From the NCBI RefSeq assembly GCF_003231305.1, contig NZ_QKVM01000062.1, forward strand, positions 1 through 35,902: 35,902 nt of DNA, given 5' to 3'. Below are positions 16,419 through 24,572 of the stretch, piece by piece; within the stretch, counting starts at the first letter, position 1, and each line of letters begins with the position of its first letter. The notes beneath the pieces were generated by a model that saw only the letters and a program-made list of their open reading frames with translations, had not been told where the DNA came from and made no database searches. The DNA comes from Pseudomonas sichuanensis (lineage in GTDB: Bacteria; Pseudomonadota; Gammaproteobacteria; Pseudomonadales; Pseudomonadaceae). The translations under genes and the position numbers were made by a program.

Positions 16419-17489
16419 GTGAAGATCCACACCTTAGTCACCGATATCCGCAACCCCCTCGAACGTGGTCGCCAGATCGGCGAACGCTTCGCCGAGCAGA
16501 TCCGCACCACCACCGAGCTATACCTGGACTTCTTCCCGCGGGTCGGCGTAAGCCTGCGCGAAGCACAGCGCATCGGCGAAAACAGCCTGGCCGCGCTGGA
16601 GGCCTGGAGCCCGGACCTGGCCGGGGAAGTGATCGGCCTGGCCAGCGGCGCCGGTCTGCCGCTGTGGCAATTGGCGAGCCTGAATGCTCGCACCGAGGTG
16701 CTGGCGGCACGCACCCGTCACAGCGAATGCTCGACCACCGTGTACGCCCCGCGCGGCCCGCGCGCGCCGCAGACCCTGCAAACCTGGGACTGGCACGACA
16801 GCCTCTGCCCCCACGGCCTGATGCTGGCGCTGCACACCGAGCGCGGCATGAACGTCAAGCTGTTCTGCGAGTTCGGCATGTTGGCCAAGCTGGGCGTGAA
16901 CAGTGCCGGCCTGGGCCTTCACTTCAACATCCTCCACCACGTCAGCGACAACGACAGTGGCGGCGTGCCGGTGCATGCCATCGCCCGCCGCTTGCTGGAG
17001 GAAGCCAGCAGTGTCGAAGAAGCGCTGGAGCTTGCGCGTTCGGCGCGGGTCAGCGCCTCCACCGTGCTGACCGTGTTCTCCCGCGACGACAGCAGCCCGC
17101 GTGCGGTCAGCATCGAGCTGAGCCCCGAGCGCACGGCGCTGGTGCTGCCGCGTGAAGACGGCTGGCTGCTGCACACCAACCACTTCCTCGACCCGCACCT
17201 GAGCCAGGGCGAGCAAGTGGCCGATCGCGCCGACACCCAATGCCGCCTGGGCCACCTGGAGCAGGTGATCGGCCAGATGGGCAGCACCGACCTGCGCGCG
17301 CGGGCCGAAGCCATGTGCGGCGCACAAGGCGACAGCGCGCCGATCTGCTTCCACCCGGACCTGGCCCAGCCTGACACCGAGCGCTGGGAAACCCTGCTGA
17401 GCGTGGGCATCGACACCGAGCGTTGCCTGCTCGAATACGCGGCGGGCACGCCACTGCAACTGGCCAAGGCCGGTTTCGAAACCTTCTGA
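16419..17489 (+). CDS. C45-family autoproteolytic acyltransferase/hydrolase
   Basis: A 356-residue protein. The start is GTG 16419 with AGGAG 8 bases upstream. The fold matches the acyl-CoA:6-aminopenicillanic acid acyltransferase (C45) family: an opening G-R-Q-I-G segment (residues 17-21), then LWQLASLNARTEV (82-94) and the HSECSTTVYA segment, where C104 is the predicted N-terminal nucleophile released by self-cleavage. The usual residue before the cysteine in penicillin acyltransferase is glycine; here it is glutamate. Downstream come TWDWHD and a GMLAKLGVNSAGLGLHFNIL core. Characterised C45/NTN members hydrolyse or transfer acyl groups on amides. No signal peptide is visible, so it probably acts in the cytoplasm on material imported by the next gene's product. 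Confidence 0.85.
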   Translation: MKIHTLVTDIRNPLERGRQIGERFAEQIRTTTELYLDFFPRVGVSLREAQRIGENSLAALEAWSPDLAGEVIGLASGAGLPLWQLASLNARTEVLAARTRHSECSTTVYAPRGPRAPQTLQTWDWHDSLCPHGLMLALHTERGMNVKLFCEFGMLAKLGVNSAGLGLHFNILHHVSDNDSGGVPVHAIARRLLEEASSVEEALELARSARVSASTVLTVFSRDDSSPRAVSIELSPERTALVLPREDGWLLHTNHFLDPHLSQGEQVADRADTQCRLGHLEQVIGQMGSTDLRARAEAMCGAQGDSAPICFHPDLAQPDTERWETLLSVGIDTERCLLEYAAGTPLQLAKAGFETF

Positions 17490-17546
17490 GCCCACCCGGT
17501 GCCGCCAGTCGAAGCCGGCGGCACCCGCTGAACGAGAACAACAACA

Positions 17547-18884
17547 ATGCATGCGGATCATTCCCACCCTGGCTCTTCGCGTTCCGCCTTCCGGACCTTT
17601 TGTGTTTCCGGCATGGGCACGGCACTGGAGTTCTACGACTTCATCATCTACGGAACCGCCGCTGCGCTGGTGTTTCCTCAAGTGTTCTTTCCCCAGATGG
17701 ACCATCTGACCGCTACCTTGGTGGCGTTCAGCGCCTTTGGCGCCGGCTTCTTCGCCCGACCGCTGGGCGGGCTGGTGTTCGGTCACTTCGGCGACCGCAT
17801 CGGCCGGCAGAAGGTGCTGGTGGCGACCTTGCTGCTCATGGGGCTGAGCACTTTCCTCATCGGTTGCTTGCCGAGCCACGCGAGCATCGGCGTGGCCGCG
17901 CCAATCCTGTTGGTGCTGCTGCGCCTGGTCCAGGGCTTCGCCGCAGGGGGGGAGTGGGGTGGTGCCGCGCTGTTCGGTATCGAGTCCGCCCCGCCGGGCC
18001 GGCGAGGCCTATGGGGTAGTTTCACGAGCATGGGCATTGGTGTTGGCGGCATTTTCGGCGCGGCGGTCTTCGCCATCGTCAGCGCGGCCTTCGACGACAA
18101 CCTGGTGGACTTCGCCTGGCGCATCCCCTTCTGGCTCGGCGGTACCTTGGTGCTGATCGGCCTGTATGCGCGCCTCAAGGCGCCGGCACCCGTTGCGGCA
18201 CCCGCGGTCAAGCCGGTCCGCGCTCCGCTGGCCGAGGCCCTGCGCCAGCGTCCACGGCAGCTGTTGCTGTGCACGGGCACCGCCTTCGGCTACTGCACCA
18301 TCGCCTACATCGGCAGCACGTTCTTCCTGACGTACGCCACGCAAGTGGGTTATGGCAGCACCGAGGCGCTGATGTTCGACTTGACGTTGTCGATTGCCAT
18401 CGTGTTCTCCGCGCCGCTGTTCGGTCACCTGTCCGACCGCCTGGGCCGGCGCACGGTGATGGTATTCGGTGCCGTGGTCATGGCGCTCGGGCTGTTCGCA
18501 TTCTTCGAGCTGGTTGGCATGAAGAGCTTTGGCATTGCGTTGTTCGCCTACAGCCTGACGGGCTTGCTGATGGGCGCGACCCAAGGGCCGATCCCGGCGT
18601 TTCTGGGCGAGCAGTTCCCGCGCAGCATGCGTTACTCGGGCATCTCGGCCAGTTACCAGATCGGCGCGGCGCTTGGCGGGGGGACGGCATCGAGTATTGC
18701 CACGGCGATTCTTATCCTCACCGACCACAACCCACTGGGGGTGGCATTGTATGGCGCGGGGGCGTTGGCATTGGTGGCGATATGCTCGTTGATGTTGCGC
18801 GAGACCTCGCAGTTGACCATGGAGGAAATCGATGAGGCGTGTGCTGGTGGTGCATTCGAGGGGGGTAAGTTACTGCGACATTGA
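17547..18884 (+). CDS. MHS-family MFS transporter (metabolite:H+ symporter)
   Basis: A 445-residue inner-membrane transporter with about 12 membrane segments. MHS-family marks are the opening FRTFCVSGMGTALEFYDF (residues 14-31), the loop GHFGDRIGRQKVL after helix 2, and a matching GHLSDRLGRRTVM loop after helix 8. Relatives import proline/betaine, citrate, shikimate, alpha-ketoglutarate or aromatic acids with protons. The residue pattern does not fix the substrate here. It begins 57 bp after the C45 gene, so the two are probably co-transcribed. I infer that it imports the C45 substrate or the product of the periplasmic amidohydrolase. Confidence 0.92.
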   Translation: MHADHSHPGSSRSAFRTFCVSGMGTALEFYDFIIYGTAAALVFPQVFFPQMDHLTATLVAFSAFGAGFFARPLGGLVFGHFGDRIGRQKVLVATLLLMGLSTFLIGCLPSHASIGVAAPILLVLLRLVQGFAAGGEWGGAALFGIESAPPGRRGLWGSFTSMGIGVGGIFGAAVFAIVSAAFDDNLVDFAWRIPFWLGGTLVLIGLYARLKAPAPVAAPAVKPVRAPLAEALRQRPRQLLLCTGTAFGYCTIAYIGSTFFLTYATQVGYGSTEALMFDLTLSIAIVFSAPLFGHLSDRLGRRTVMVFGAVVMALGLFAFFELVGMKSFGIALFAYSLTGLLMGATQGPIPAFLGEQFPRSMRYSGISASYQIGAALGGGTASSIATAILILTDHNPLGVALYGAGALALVAICSLMLRETSQLTMEEIDEACAGGAFEGGKLLRH

Positions 18885-19424
18885 TGGGCATTAGCAGCAC
18901 AAAGACTGAGGTTTTTTGCCCAGGACGGCCCTCTGTGCCCTGGGCAACGATCTGCCCGAAGCAGCCGACCGGCTTGCTTAGAGACTGTCAGGGTCGCCGA
19001 AGAACATTTTGACTTGTCTCTACGGCAGTGTTCTCAGGCGGAAAAAATTCAAATGTGCCCTCAGTTTTGCCCCCGGTAGCGCGGGATATGCGGGCGATCG
19101 AGATTGGCGATTTCTGAGGTGGAGCAGGGTGGTCGTCGATGGCTTTCAATGTACGTCAGACTCGGCTTGCACGGGGGCCTGGATGATTGGTCGCCTAGGG
19201 TTCGTCCTGAAAGCAGCAAAGTTGACTATAAATCGAAAGGTCTGAGGGCTGCGTTGGGTAGATGGGGTGTATCAAGCGACTGGCCGCAAAGGGTCGATGG
19301 CGGACGGTCATGGATGATAGCCCCACCACATTGTGCCCTGAACGGCATTGGTGCCTGGAAGCATTCAGTAGGCACGTTCGTTTTAAGGAGGTGGCCCACC
19401 CAGCTAGGGTGAGCCAGGTCTGAA
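18885..19424. other. Intergenic stretch of about 540 bp with hairpin and left copy of the LysR gene tail
   Basis: TTGCCCAGG (18916-18924) and CCTGGGCAA (18939-18947) form a perfect 9-bp inverted repeat. It lacks a T tract on the 3' side of either strand, so it is not a standard terminator. The left copy of the 26-bp LysR tail repeat lies at 18982-19007. The rest (19008-19424) has no convincing gene; frames of about 80-100 codons there lack ribosome sites and family features. GGCCCACCC and GGGTGAGCC (about 19393-19415) can pair as a hairpin after the DUF2167 gene. Confidence 0.5.
18982..19007. repeat. Left copy of 26-bp LysR gene-tail repeat
   Basis: These 26 bases (AGACTGTCAGG … GAAGAACAT) are identical to 20629-20654, the last codons of the LysR gene. 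Read on the minus strand the left copy encodes MFFGDPDSL followed by TAA, whereas the gene itself ends CTT TAG. The last codon and stop are synonymous but differ, so the copy looks like a gene tail and not a chance match. Confidence 0.75.
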
Positions 19425-20333
19425 TCAGGATCGCTTGCGCTTGAACAGCTTGCCGAAGAAGCCGGCGATGGCCACCAAGCCCAGGATGATGAACTTCTTG
19501 AACGCCAGCAAGGCAACACCGATCTTGGCGAACAGGCCCGCCTTGGCGGCGATGCCACCGGCGACCAGGGCGGCCAGTCCGTATGGCGCCAGCTTGTCGG
19601 TCTTGGCGTCGTAATCGGCGTAGCGGTTGCCGTCGGTGAAGTTGGTGAAGCTGAGGATCTTTGGCGTTTCCTGCTTGATTGTCTGCAGGTCGGCCATCGC
19701 CGCCACGGCATTGAGCTCCAGCACGCCTTCGCGGCCCAGCACGCGGATGCTGTAGTTCAGAGTGGTCTGGTCGGCGTCTTCGGCCTTCAACTCTCGCGCC
19801 CAGTACATCTTGTGGGTAGCCTGATCGTAGCTCGGTGGTTCGGCCCAGCCCAACAGTGTCAGGCCGGCATAGCCGTTCTTGCGACGCTCCTTGTTGTCTT
19901 CCTCGTCATCGGCCTTCATCTGCTCGAGCAGGTCGGCGTAGTCGATCTTGGCTGCGTCATCGTCGGAAATGTGGCCGTCGTTCTTGTAGCTGATGATCAC
20001 GCCCCAGCCGTTGTCCGCCAGTGGATTGACGGTGGTCGGGATGATCATGCCGAGGGTCTTGAAGCCCGGTGGGTTGCCCCAGCCTTCGGTCAGCAGGCGC
20101 TCGGTGTCGTCCGGCGACAGGTAGTAGAACTCGTTGTTGAGTTGGAGGCTGGCGATACCGCCGGGCAGGGTGATGTTGCCGTGCTGTTGCTTGAGCGTGG
20201 CCAGCCACTGTTCGGCGGTCTGGTGCGGTTGTTCGCTGGCGGTTGGCGCAGACGCGGGAGTGCTGGCGGCAATGGCGGGCAAAGTAGTTGCGCAGAGCAA
20301 CACTGCCGCCAACAACTGGCGCAGGTGTTTCAT
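19425..20333 (-). CDS. DUF2167-family membrane-anchored protein
   Basis: A 302-residue protein from ATG 20333 with AAGGAC upstream. A signal peptide covers about residues 1-23. Residues 35-245 form the DUF2167 core (TLPGGIASLQLNNEFYYLS, then WGNPPGFKTLGMIIP and GYAGLTLLGWAEPPSYDQ, then KMYWARELK). A hydrophobic segment of about 40 residues (250-293) ends in a basic tail (KLFKRKRS). This predicts a periplasmic domain anchored by the C-terminus in the inner membrane. I know of no settled biochemical function for the family. The gene is the only sizeable one inside the segment bounded by the duplicated LysR tail, which suggests it arrived with that segment. Confidence 0.85.
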   Translation of the reverse strand: MKHLRQLLAAVLLCATTLPAIAASTPASAPTASEQPHQTAEQWLATLKQQHGNITLPGGIASLQLNNEFYYLSPDDTERLLTEGWGNPPGFKTLGMIIPTTVNPLADNGWGVIISYKNDGHISDDDAAKIDYADLLEQMKADDEEDNKERRKNGYAGLTLLGWAEPPSYDQATHKMYWARELKAEDADQTTLNYSIRVLGREGVLELNAVAAMADLQTIKQETPKILSFTNFTDGNRYADYDAKTDKLAPYGLAALVAGGIAAKAGLFAKIGVALLAFKKFIILGLVAIAGFFGKLFKRKRS

Positions 20334-20624
20334 CGTAGTCCTTTACAATTTGAAATAATTTGGGTGCGCAGGATAACTGAAAGAGCTGGCCAATCGCCAG
20401 AATCTCGTGTCCTTGTCTACCTTTCGATGCCAACGGGACACTCTTGCGCGTCCTCCTTTCTGGCGGTCAAGCCAGTGACATCCTCTGTGCCCAGCCTCTG
20501 CCTGGACGCAGTCAGCATTTCGTCAAGCCAAAGCGACTGTTCCATGCGGTGTTAGCGACATCTCTTTTCGTACAACGCCTAGGAAAAAGCAGAAATGATC
20601 AGTTAACAAGCATGCGCGAAGCCC
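20334..20624. other. Intergenic stretch of about 290 bp upstream of the DUF2167 gene
   Basis: The stretch nearest the gene (20340-20370) is A/T-rich and probably holds its promoter. A 42-codon minus-strand frame (20545-20417) starts MEQSLWLDEM and is hydrophilic and protein-like, but lacks a good ribosome site. It may be a remnant or chance. I see no integrase, transposase or tRNA. Confidence 0.4.
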
Positions 20625-21539
20625 CTAAAGACTGTCAGGGTCGCCGAAGAACATCTGTATCCGCGACCTGAGCCAACGCTCCGCCGGGTCATTGTCCTGC
20701 GCCCCGCGCCACGCCATGTGCAACTCGAAACTGCGCACGTCCAGTGGCAGGTCCTCAGCCCGCAACCCGCCAGCGGCGGTGAGCGCATCGGCGGTGTAGT
20801 CCGGCACCGTGGCGACGATGTCGGTCCCCGCCAGCAAACTCCCCAGCCCGTTGAACTGCGGTACCGCCAGCACCACATGGCGCTTGCGGCCGATTTCGTC
20901 CAGCGCCTCATCGATGAAACCGGACAAGTCGCCGGCAAACGACACCAACGCATGGGGACGGGCGCAGAAATCGTCGAGGCTGATGCTGCCGGGCATGCTG
21001 TCGGCGCGCAGCAACTTGGGCATGCTGCGGCGCAGCACCTTGCGCTTGGCGTTGGCCGGCAGGTCGCTGGTGTAGCTCACGCCCACCGAGATTTCACCCG
21101 ATGCCAGCAGCGTCGGCATGAGCAGGTAATTGACCCTTCGCACTACCAGCACAATGCCGGGGGCCTCGGCGCGGATACGCTTGAGCAGTTGCGGCAGCAG
21201 GGCGAACTCGGCGTCGTCGGACAGGCCGATGCGGAACACCGCGTTGCTGGTGGCCGGGTCGAATTCGGCGGCGCGGCTGACCGCAGTGGAGATCGAGTCC
21301 AGGGCTGGCGAGAGCAGGGCGAAGATCTCGTGGGCGCGGGCCGACGGCTCCATGCTGCGGCCGGTGCGCACGAACAGCGGGTCGTCGAACAGGCTGCGCA
21401 GGCGCGACAGCGCGGCGCTGATGGCCGGCTGGCCGAGGAACAGCTTTTCGGCGGCGCGGGTCACGCTGCGTTCGTGCATCAGGGTTTCGAACACGATCAG
21501 CAGGTTGAGGTCTACGCGACGCAAGTCGTTACGATTCAT
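20625..21539 (-). CDS. LysR-family transcriptional regulator (divergent from oxidoreductase)
   Basis: A 304-residue regulator. I chose ATG 21539 because the helix-turn-helix starts immediately after it (LRRVDLNLLIVFETLMHERS, then AAEKLFLGQPAISAALSRLR); a start at 21587 would add an unneeded tail. Residues 90-300 are the effector domain. The opening and the FVRTGRSMEPSARA segment resemble the NodD/LeuO-like LysR subgroup. It is divergent from the quinone-oxidoreductase-like gene with 208 bp between, the usual LysR/target layout. Its last nine codons are repeated 1.65 kb away at 18982-19007, so its 3' end is a junction of a rearrangement. The gene itself is full length. Confidence 0.9.
   Translation of the reverse strand: MNRNDLRRVDLNLLIVFETLMHERSVTRAAEKLFLGQPAISAALSRLRSLFDDPLFVRTGRSMEPSARAHEIFALLSPALDSISTAVSRAAEFDPATSNAVFRIGLSDDAEFALLPQLLKRIRAEAPGIVLVVRRVNYLLMPTLLASGEISVGVSYTSDLPANAKRKVLRRSMPKLLRADSMPGSISLDDFCARPHALVSFAGDLSGFIDEALDEIGRKRHVVLAVPQFNGLGSLLAGTDIVATVPDYTADALTAAGGLRAEDLPLDVRSFELHMAWRGAQDNDPAERWLRSRIQMFFGDPDSL
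20629..20654. repeat. Right copy of 26-bp LysR gene-tail repeat
   Basis: These bases are identical to 18982-19007 in the same orientation. This copy is inside the intact LysR coding sequence, covering its last nine codons. The two copies bracket about 1.62 kb holding the DUF2167 gene. The arrangement resembles the attL/attR of an element that targets a gene end and restores it, but no recombinase is present. Confidence 0.75.
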
Positions 21540-21747
21540 TCGATGCGGCTCGCCAGTCAGTGGGGCAGGGGTGAATCTTAAGGCCAAAGGCTGTTACCCT
21601 GCACCGATTTGTGGGAGCCAATGCGCAGATTTGCCTGGGGCCCAATCAATGACAGGCATGTCGACTATTAACGGCCACTGATGGCCCAAAGCGCAAAGCC
21701 CGGATAAAGTCCGTGGTAATACGAGATTCACACAGGCGAGGTATGCG

Positions 21748-22770
21748 ATGTCCCGCATGATCCGTTTCCACAAGTTCGGCCAGGCCGATGTGCTCCGTTG
21801 CGAGGAGCAGGCCGAACCGTCCCCGGCGGCCGGCGAGGTGCAGGTGCGCGTCGAGGCGATCGGCATCAGCTGGTACGACGTGCTCTGGCGGCAGAACCTG
21901 GCGCCGTCCCAGGCACGCCTGCCGGCAGGCATCGGCCATGAAATGGCCGGTGTGGTCATGGCGGTTGGCGAAGGGGTGGACGACATTGCGGTGGGCGACC
22001 GGGTCGCCAGCTTCCCGGCCACCAGCCCCAATGATCACCCCGTCTATGGCGATGTGATCGTGCTGCCACGCAGCGCCATCACCCGCTACCCCGACGTGCT
22101 CACTCCGATCGAAGCCAGCGTGCACTACACGCCGTTGCTGATCGCGTATTTCGCCTATGTCGACCTGGCCCGGGCCAAGGCCGGCCAGACCGCGCTGGTC
22201 ACCGATGCCAGCCACTGCGCAGGGCCGGCTTTCGTGCAACTGGGCAAGGCCCTGGGGCTCAAGGTTTTCGCCGCCACCAAGGACCCGGAGCAGCGTGAAT
22301 ACCTGCTCGGCCTGGGCGCGGACAAGGTGATCGTCACCGAAGAGCAGGACCTGGTCCTGCAGGTCGGCAAATACACCAACGGACGTGGCGTGGACATGGT
22401 CCTCGACGGCATGGGCGGGCCGCAGATGTCGCTGCTCGGCGACGTGCTGGCGCCGCGCGGCAACCTGGTGCTGTATGGCCTGCAAGGTGGCAACCAGACG
22501 CCGTTCCCGGCTTGCGCGGCGTTCCAGAAGAACATCCAGTTCCATGTGCACTGCATCGGCAACTTCACCGGCAAGCCGGAGCTGGGCATCGCCCAGGACC
22601 AGGTTGCCCTGCAGCGTGCGTTGCGCGACATCAACCAGTTCACCGCCGACCAGCTGCTGACCCCGCAGATCATCAAGGTGTATCCGTTCGACCAGGTGGT
22701 CGCGGCCCATCGCCATATGGACGAATGTCCGTGTGGGGGGCGTGTGGTGTTGGACATGGCGGTGAGCTGA
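21748..22770 (+). CDS. Zinc-independent medium-chain dehydrogenase/reductase (quinone oxidoreductase-like)
   Basis: A 340-residue oxidoreductase from ATG 21748, with GAGG upstream. Residues 1-120 form the GroES-like domain (IGISWYDVLWRQ, GIGHEMAGVVMAVGEGV, VGDRVASFP). Residues 130-290 form the NAD(P)-binding Rossmann fold, with a nucleotide loop reading TDASHCAGPAFVQLGKALG. That loop is a variant of the family's TAASSSVG form and lacks the more common GGVG. The structural-zinc cysteine cluster of true alcohol dehydrogenases is absent. Members reduce quinones or activated alkenes with NADPH. The divergent LysR gene is the likely regulator. A strong terminator follows. Confidence 0.9.
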   Translation: MSRMIRFHKFGQADVLRCEEQAEPSPAAGEVQVRVEAIGISWYDVLWRQNLAPSQARLPAGIGHEMAGVVMAVGEGVDDIAVGDRVASFPATSPNDHPVYGDVIVLPRSAITRYPDVLTPIEASVHYTPLLIAYFAYVDLARAKAGQTALVTDASHCAGPAFVQLGKALGLKVFAATKDPEQREYLLGLGADKVIVTEEQDLVLQVGKYTNGRGVDMVLDGMGGPQMSLLGDVLAPRGNLVLYGLQGGNQTPFPACAAFQKNIQFHVHCIGNFTGKPELGIAQDQVALQRALRDINQFTADQLLTPQIIKVYPFDQVVAAHRHMDECPCGGRVVLDMAVS

Positions 22771-22794
22771 TCGCCAGCGACTGTTGCCATCATG

Positions 22795-22827
22795 AAAAAG
22801 CCCGAGCAATGTCTCGGGCTTTTTTTC
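22795..22827 (+). terminator. Intrinsic terminator after the oxidoreductase gene
   Basis: AAAAGCCCGAG pairs with CTCGGGCTTTT across a 6-base loop (CAATGT), followed by a run of T. This is a strong rho-independent terminator 24 bases after the stop codon. With A and T tracts on both sides it may work in both directions. Confidence 0.93.
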
Positions 22828-23122
22828 GGATGTGTCCTACGGCAATTTAAGACTGTTTGCACATGTCGTAGTGAAAGTTGCTAGTTAGCCCACTGCAACT
22901 TCAATAAAGTGTTCTTTGTCCGGCTTATTCATGGTTTTTATGTTTCGGCTTGTCAGCCTATTTGTGCCAGGCCGATGACCGCCACCACAGGGCGCGACGA
23001 CACTGGCTCATAGCCTGCCCGGCGACAATCACCGAGGTATTAATCCTCCCTTGTCTTTCTTGTTTTTAGGAAATTTCCTTCAAGATCGGGGTTTTATTCA
23101 TCTGCCAAACTCTGCTTTTGGA

Positions 23123-23137
23123 TCTGATCCGATCAGA
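23123..23137. promoter_or_regulatory. Perfect palindrome just before the ribosome site of the unknown gene
   Basis: TCTGATC and GATCAGA flank a central C, a perfect 7-bp inverted repeat ending six bases before the GGAG ribosome site at 23143-23146. Its position suits an operator that blocks transcription or translation start. The binding protein is unknown. Confidence 0.4.
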
Positions 23138-23153
23138 AAGATGGAGTGATTAC

Positions 23154-24563
23154 ATGAACAATACCCATGACCAGGCCATGCACTTTGTATATCAACAAGT
23201 ATTGCAACGTATCTTCGAGCATTTGAACCAGGCGCAGCGCGCTTCCATTCAGCTGTTGATGCAACGGTTGCTGGTGATCGCTGGCGGCCATGCGCAGATC
23301 GCTGATCTGCGTCTGGTGCTGTTGCACGGGAGCGACCAGTGCAGCGCCCATTTGCTCGCCTACCTGCGCGCGGCGCAATTGAGCATCGCCCTTCGCCATC
23401 ATGCAACCTTCCGCCTGCGTGTGCTCATTGCCAGGTCGCCTGGGCTGGATCGCGCGACGCTGGCCAGCCATGAGCGCTGTTTCAGTGCCTTGTTCCTGCA
23501 TGACGACCCACGGGTGGAACTGCTGCTCAGCGACGGTGAGCGCCTGGCGCCATTGATTGTCGGCGAACCCAGTGGAGGCGGGCAGTTGGGCGATGCCGGC
23601 AAGGCCTGGCTGCTGTTCGGTCACCTGTGCGGCGGGCAGCCCGATGCACTGCTCGGGGGGCAGGCTTATCTGATGCTGGCAGAAGGGCTGAACCAGGCGC
23701 TGACTGGCGCGGACCCAGAGGGTGGCGTCGATGCCTTGGTCACAGCCGTGCCGGCCGGGCAGCGCCGTCGCCTGCTGGCCTGGGCCCGGCGCTGCCTGAG
23801 CCAGGCCTGCGATGCCACGCCACCGGCCCTGCCACAGTGTGCACGGGTACTGACGCAACACCTGGCACAACTGCGCTACAGGCTGGCCGACCCTGCGCCG
23901 TCAGTGCAGGTTGCACTGCCTCCCCAGGCTGTACGCCCCTTGCGTGTGGTCGCGATGGATGACCTGCTGCAGCTGGACGATGGGGCCTCGCTCGAACACA
24001 TGCTGGGCCGCCGGGAGGTGCTGCCGTGCCAACTGCAGGGGCCGGCGGGGCTGTTTGACCCGCTGGCGCTGGCCCATCTGCACGGGTTGCGCGGGCAGTA
24101 TGTGAGCCTGCTTGGCTATCGCGAGGGCGTACAGGGGTTGTTGCAGCGCCTGGGCCAGAGCCAGCTGGCCTGGCCTGAGGAATACAGCTTGCAGGCGCAG
24201 GCCAGCCTGACCCAGGCCTATGGGGTGAGCGAAGAGCAGCTGGTCTGCCTGCTGCTCACGCCGTTCGAGGCGCGGGGGCGCAACCTTGAGCGTTATGTGC
24301 AACGTTGCCACCCACGCATGCGGGTGGCCTTGCCTTACCTGCACCGGGCGTTGCAGGGGCGCCCTTGCCCGGCGGTGGTAAGCCAGTGGCTGGTGGATGT
24401 CAGCGGGTTGGAACTGGTGCATCTGCGGGCGCTGTACGCTGGTACGCTGCCTGCGCCGCTCAGTCTGCAGGCCCGGGTGCTGGCGCGGCGCGACCTGTGG
24501 TTGCGGATCCTGCCACGCCCTGAACAGGCGCAGGTTGACCCACAGCACCAGCGTCGTGGCTGA
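23154..24563 (+). CDS. Uncharacterised 469-residue protein
   Basis: ATG 23154 with GGAG 7 bases upstream is a clear start; the frame could extend to 23118 but without a ribosome site. The protein has no signal peptide and no membrane segment. It is rich in leucine, alanine and glutamine and predicted mostly helical. Its first 45 residues read like an amphipathic helical domain (FVYQQVLQRIFEHLNQAQRA). Residues 50-160 alternate strands and helices (LRLVLLHGSDQCSAHLLAYL, RLRVLIARSPGL, FLHDDPRVELLLSDG). The C-terminal third is helical and basic at its end. I recognise no family, motif or catalytic pattern. It stands alone, convergent with fetB. Confidence 0.8.
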   Translation: MNNTHDQAMHFVYQQVLQRIFEHLNQAQRASIQLLMQRLLVIAGGHAQIADLRLVLLHGSDQCSAHLLAYLRAAQLSIALRHHATFRLRVLIARSPGLDRATLASHERCFSALFLHDDPRVELLLSDGERLAPLIVGEPSGGGQLGDAGKAWLLFGHLCGGQPDALLGGQAYLMLAEGLNQALTGADPEGGVDALVTAVPAGQRRRLLAWARRCLSQACDATPPALPQCARVLTQHLAQLRYRLADPAPSVQVALPPQAVRPLRVVAMDDLLQLDDGASLEHMLGRREVLPCQLQGPAGLFDPLALAHLHGLRGQYVSLLGYREGVQGLLQRLGQSQLAWPEEYSLQAQASLTQAYGVSEEQLVCLLLTPFEARGRNLERYVQRCHPRMRVALPYLHRALQGRPCPAVVSQWLVDVSGLELVHLRALYAGTLPAPLSLQARVLARRDLWLRILPRPEQAQVDPQHQRRG

Positions 24564-24572
24564 ACGCGCTGC

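Larger units (their letters stand above)
22771..23153. other. Intergenic stretch of about 380 bp with terminator and palindromes
   Basis: After the terminator (22795-22826) comes an A/T-richer leader. It holds AGGAAATTTCCT (23068-23079), a perfect 12-bp palindrome, and the 15-base palindrome at 23123-23137. No gene is visible. The leader presumably carries the promoter and control sites of the 469-residue unknown gene. Confidence 0.5.

Noticed and set aside
16518..17879. Minus-strand open frame of about 450 codons across the C45 and MHS genes
   Set aside because: It spans two well-supported plus-strand genes and has glutamine/alanine/histidine-rich antisense composition.
18916..18947. 9-bp hairpin after the MHS gene as an intrinsic terminator
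   Set aside because: The T tract is on the 5' side of the stem on the plus strand, and A follows the stem on the minus strand. Neither transcript would have a U tail.
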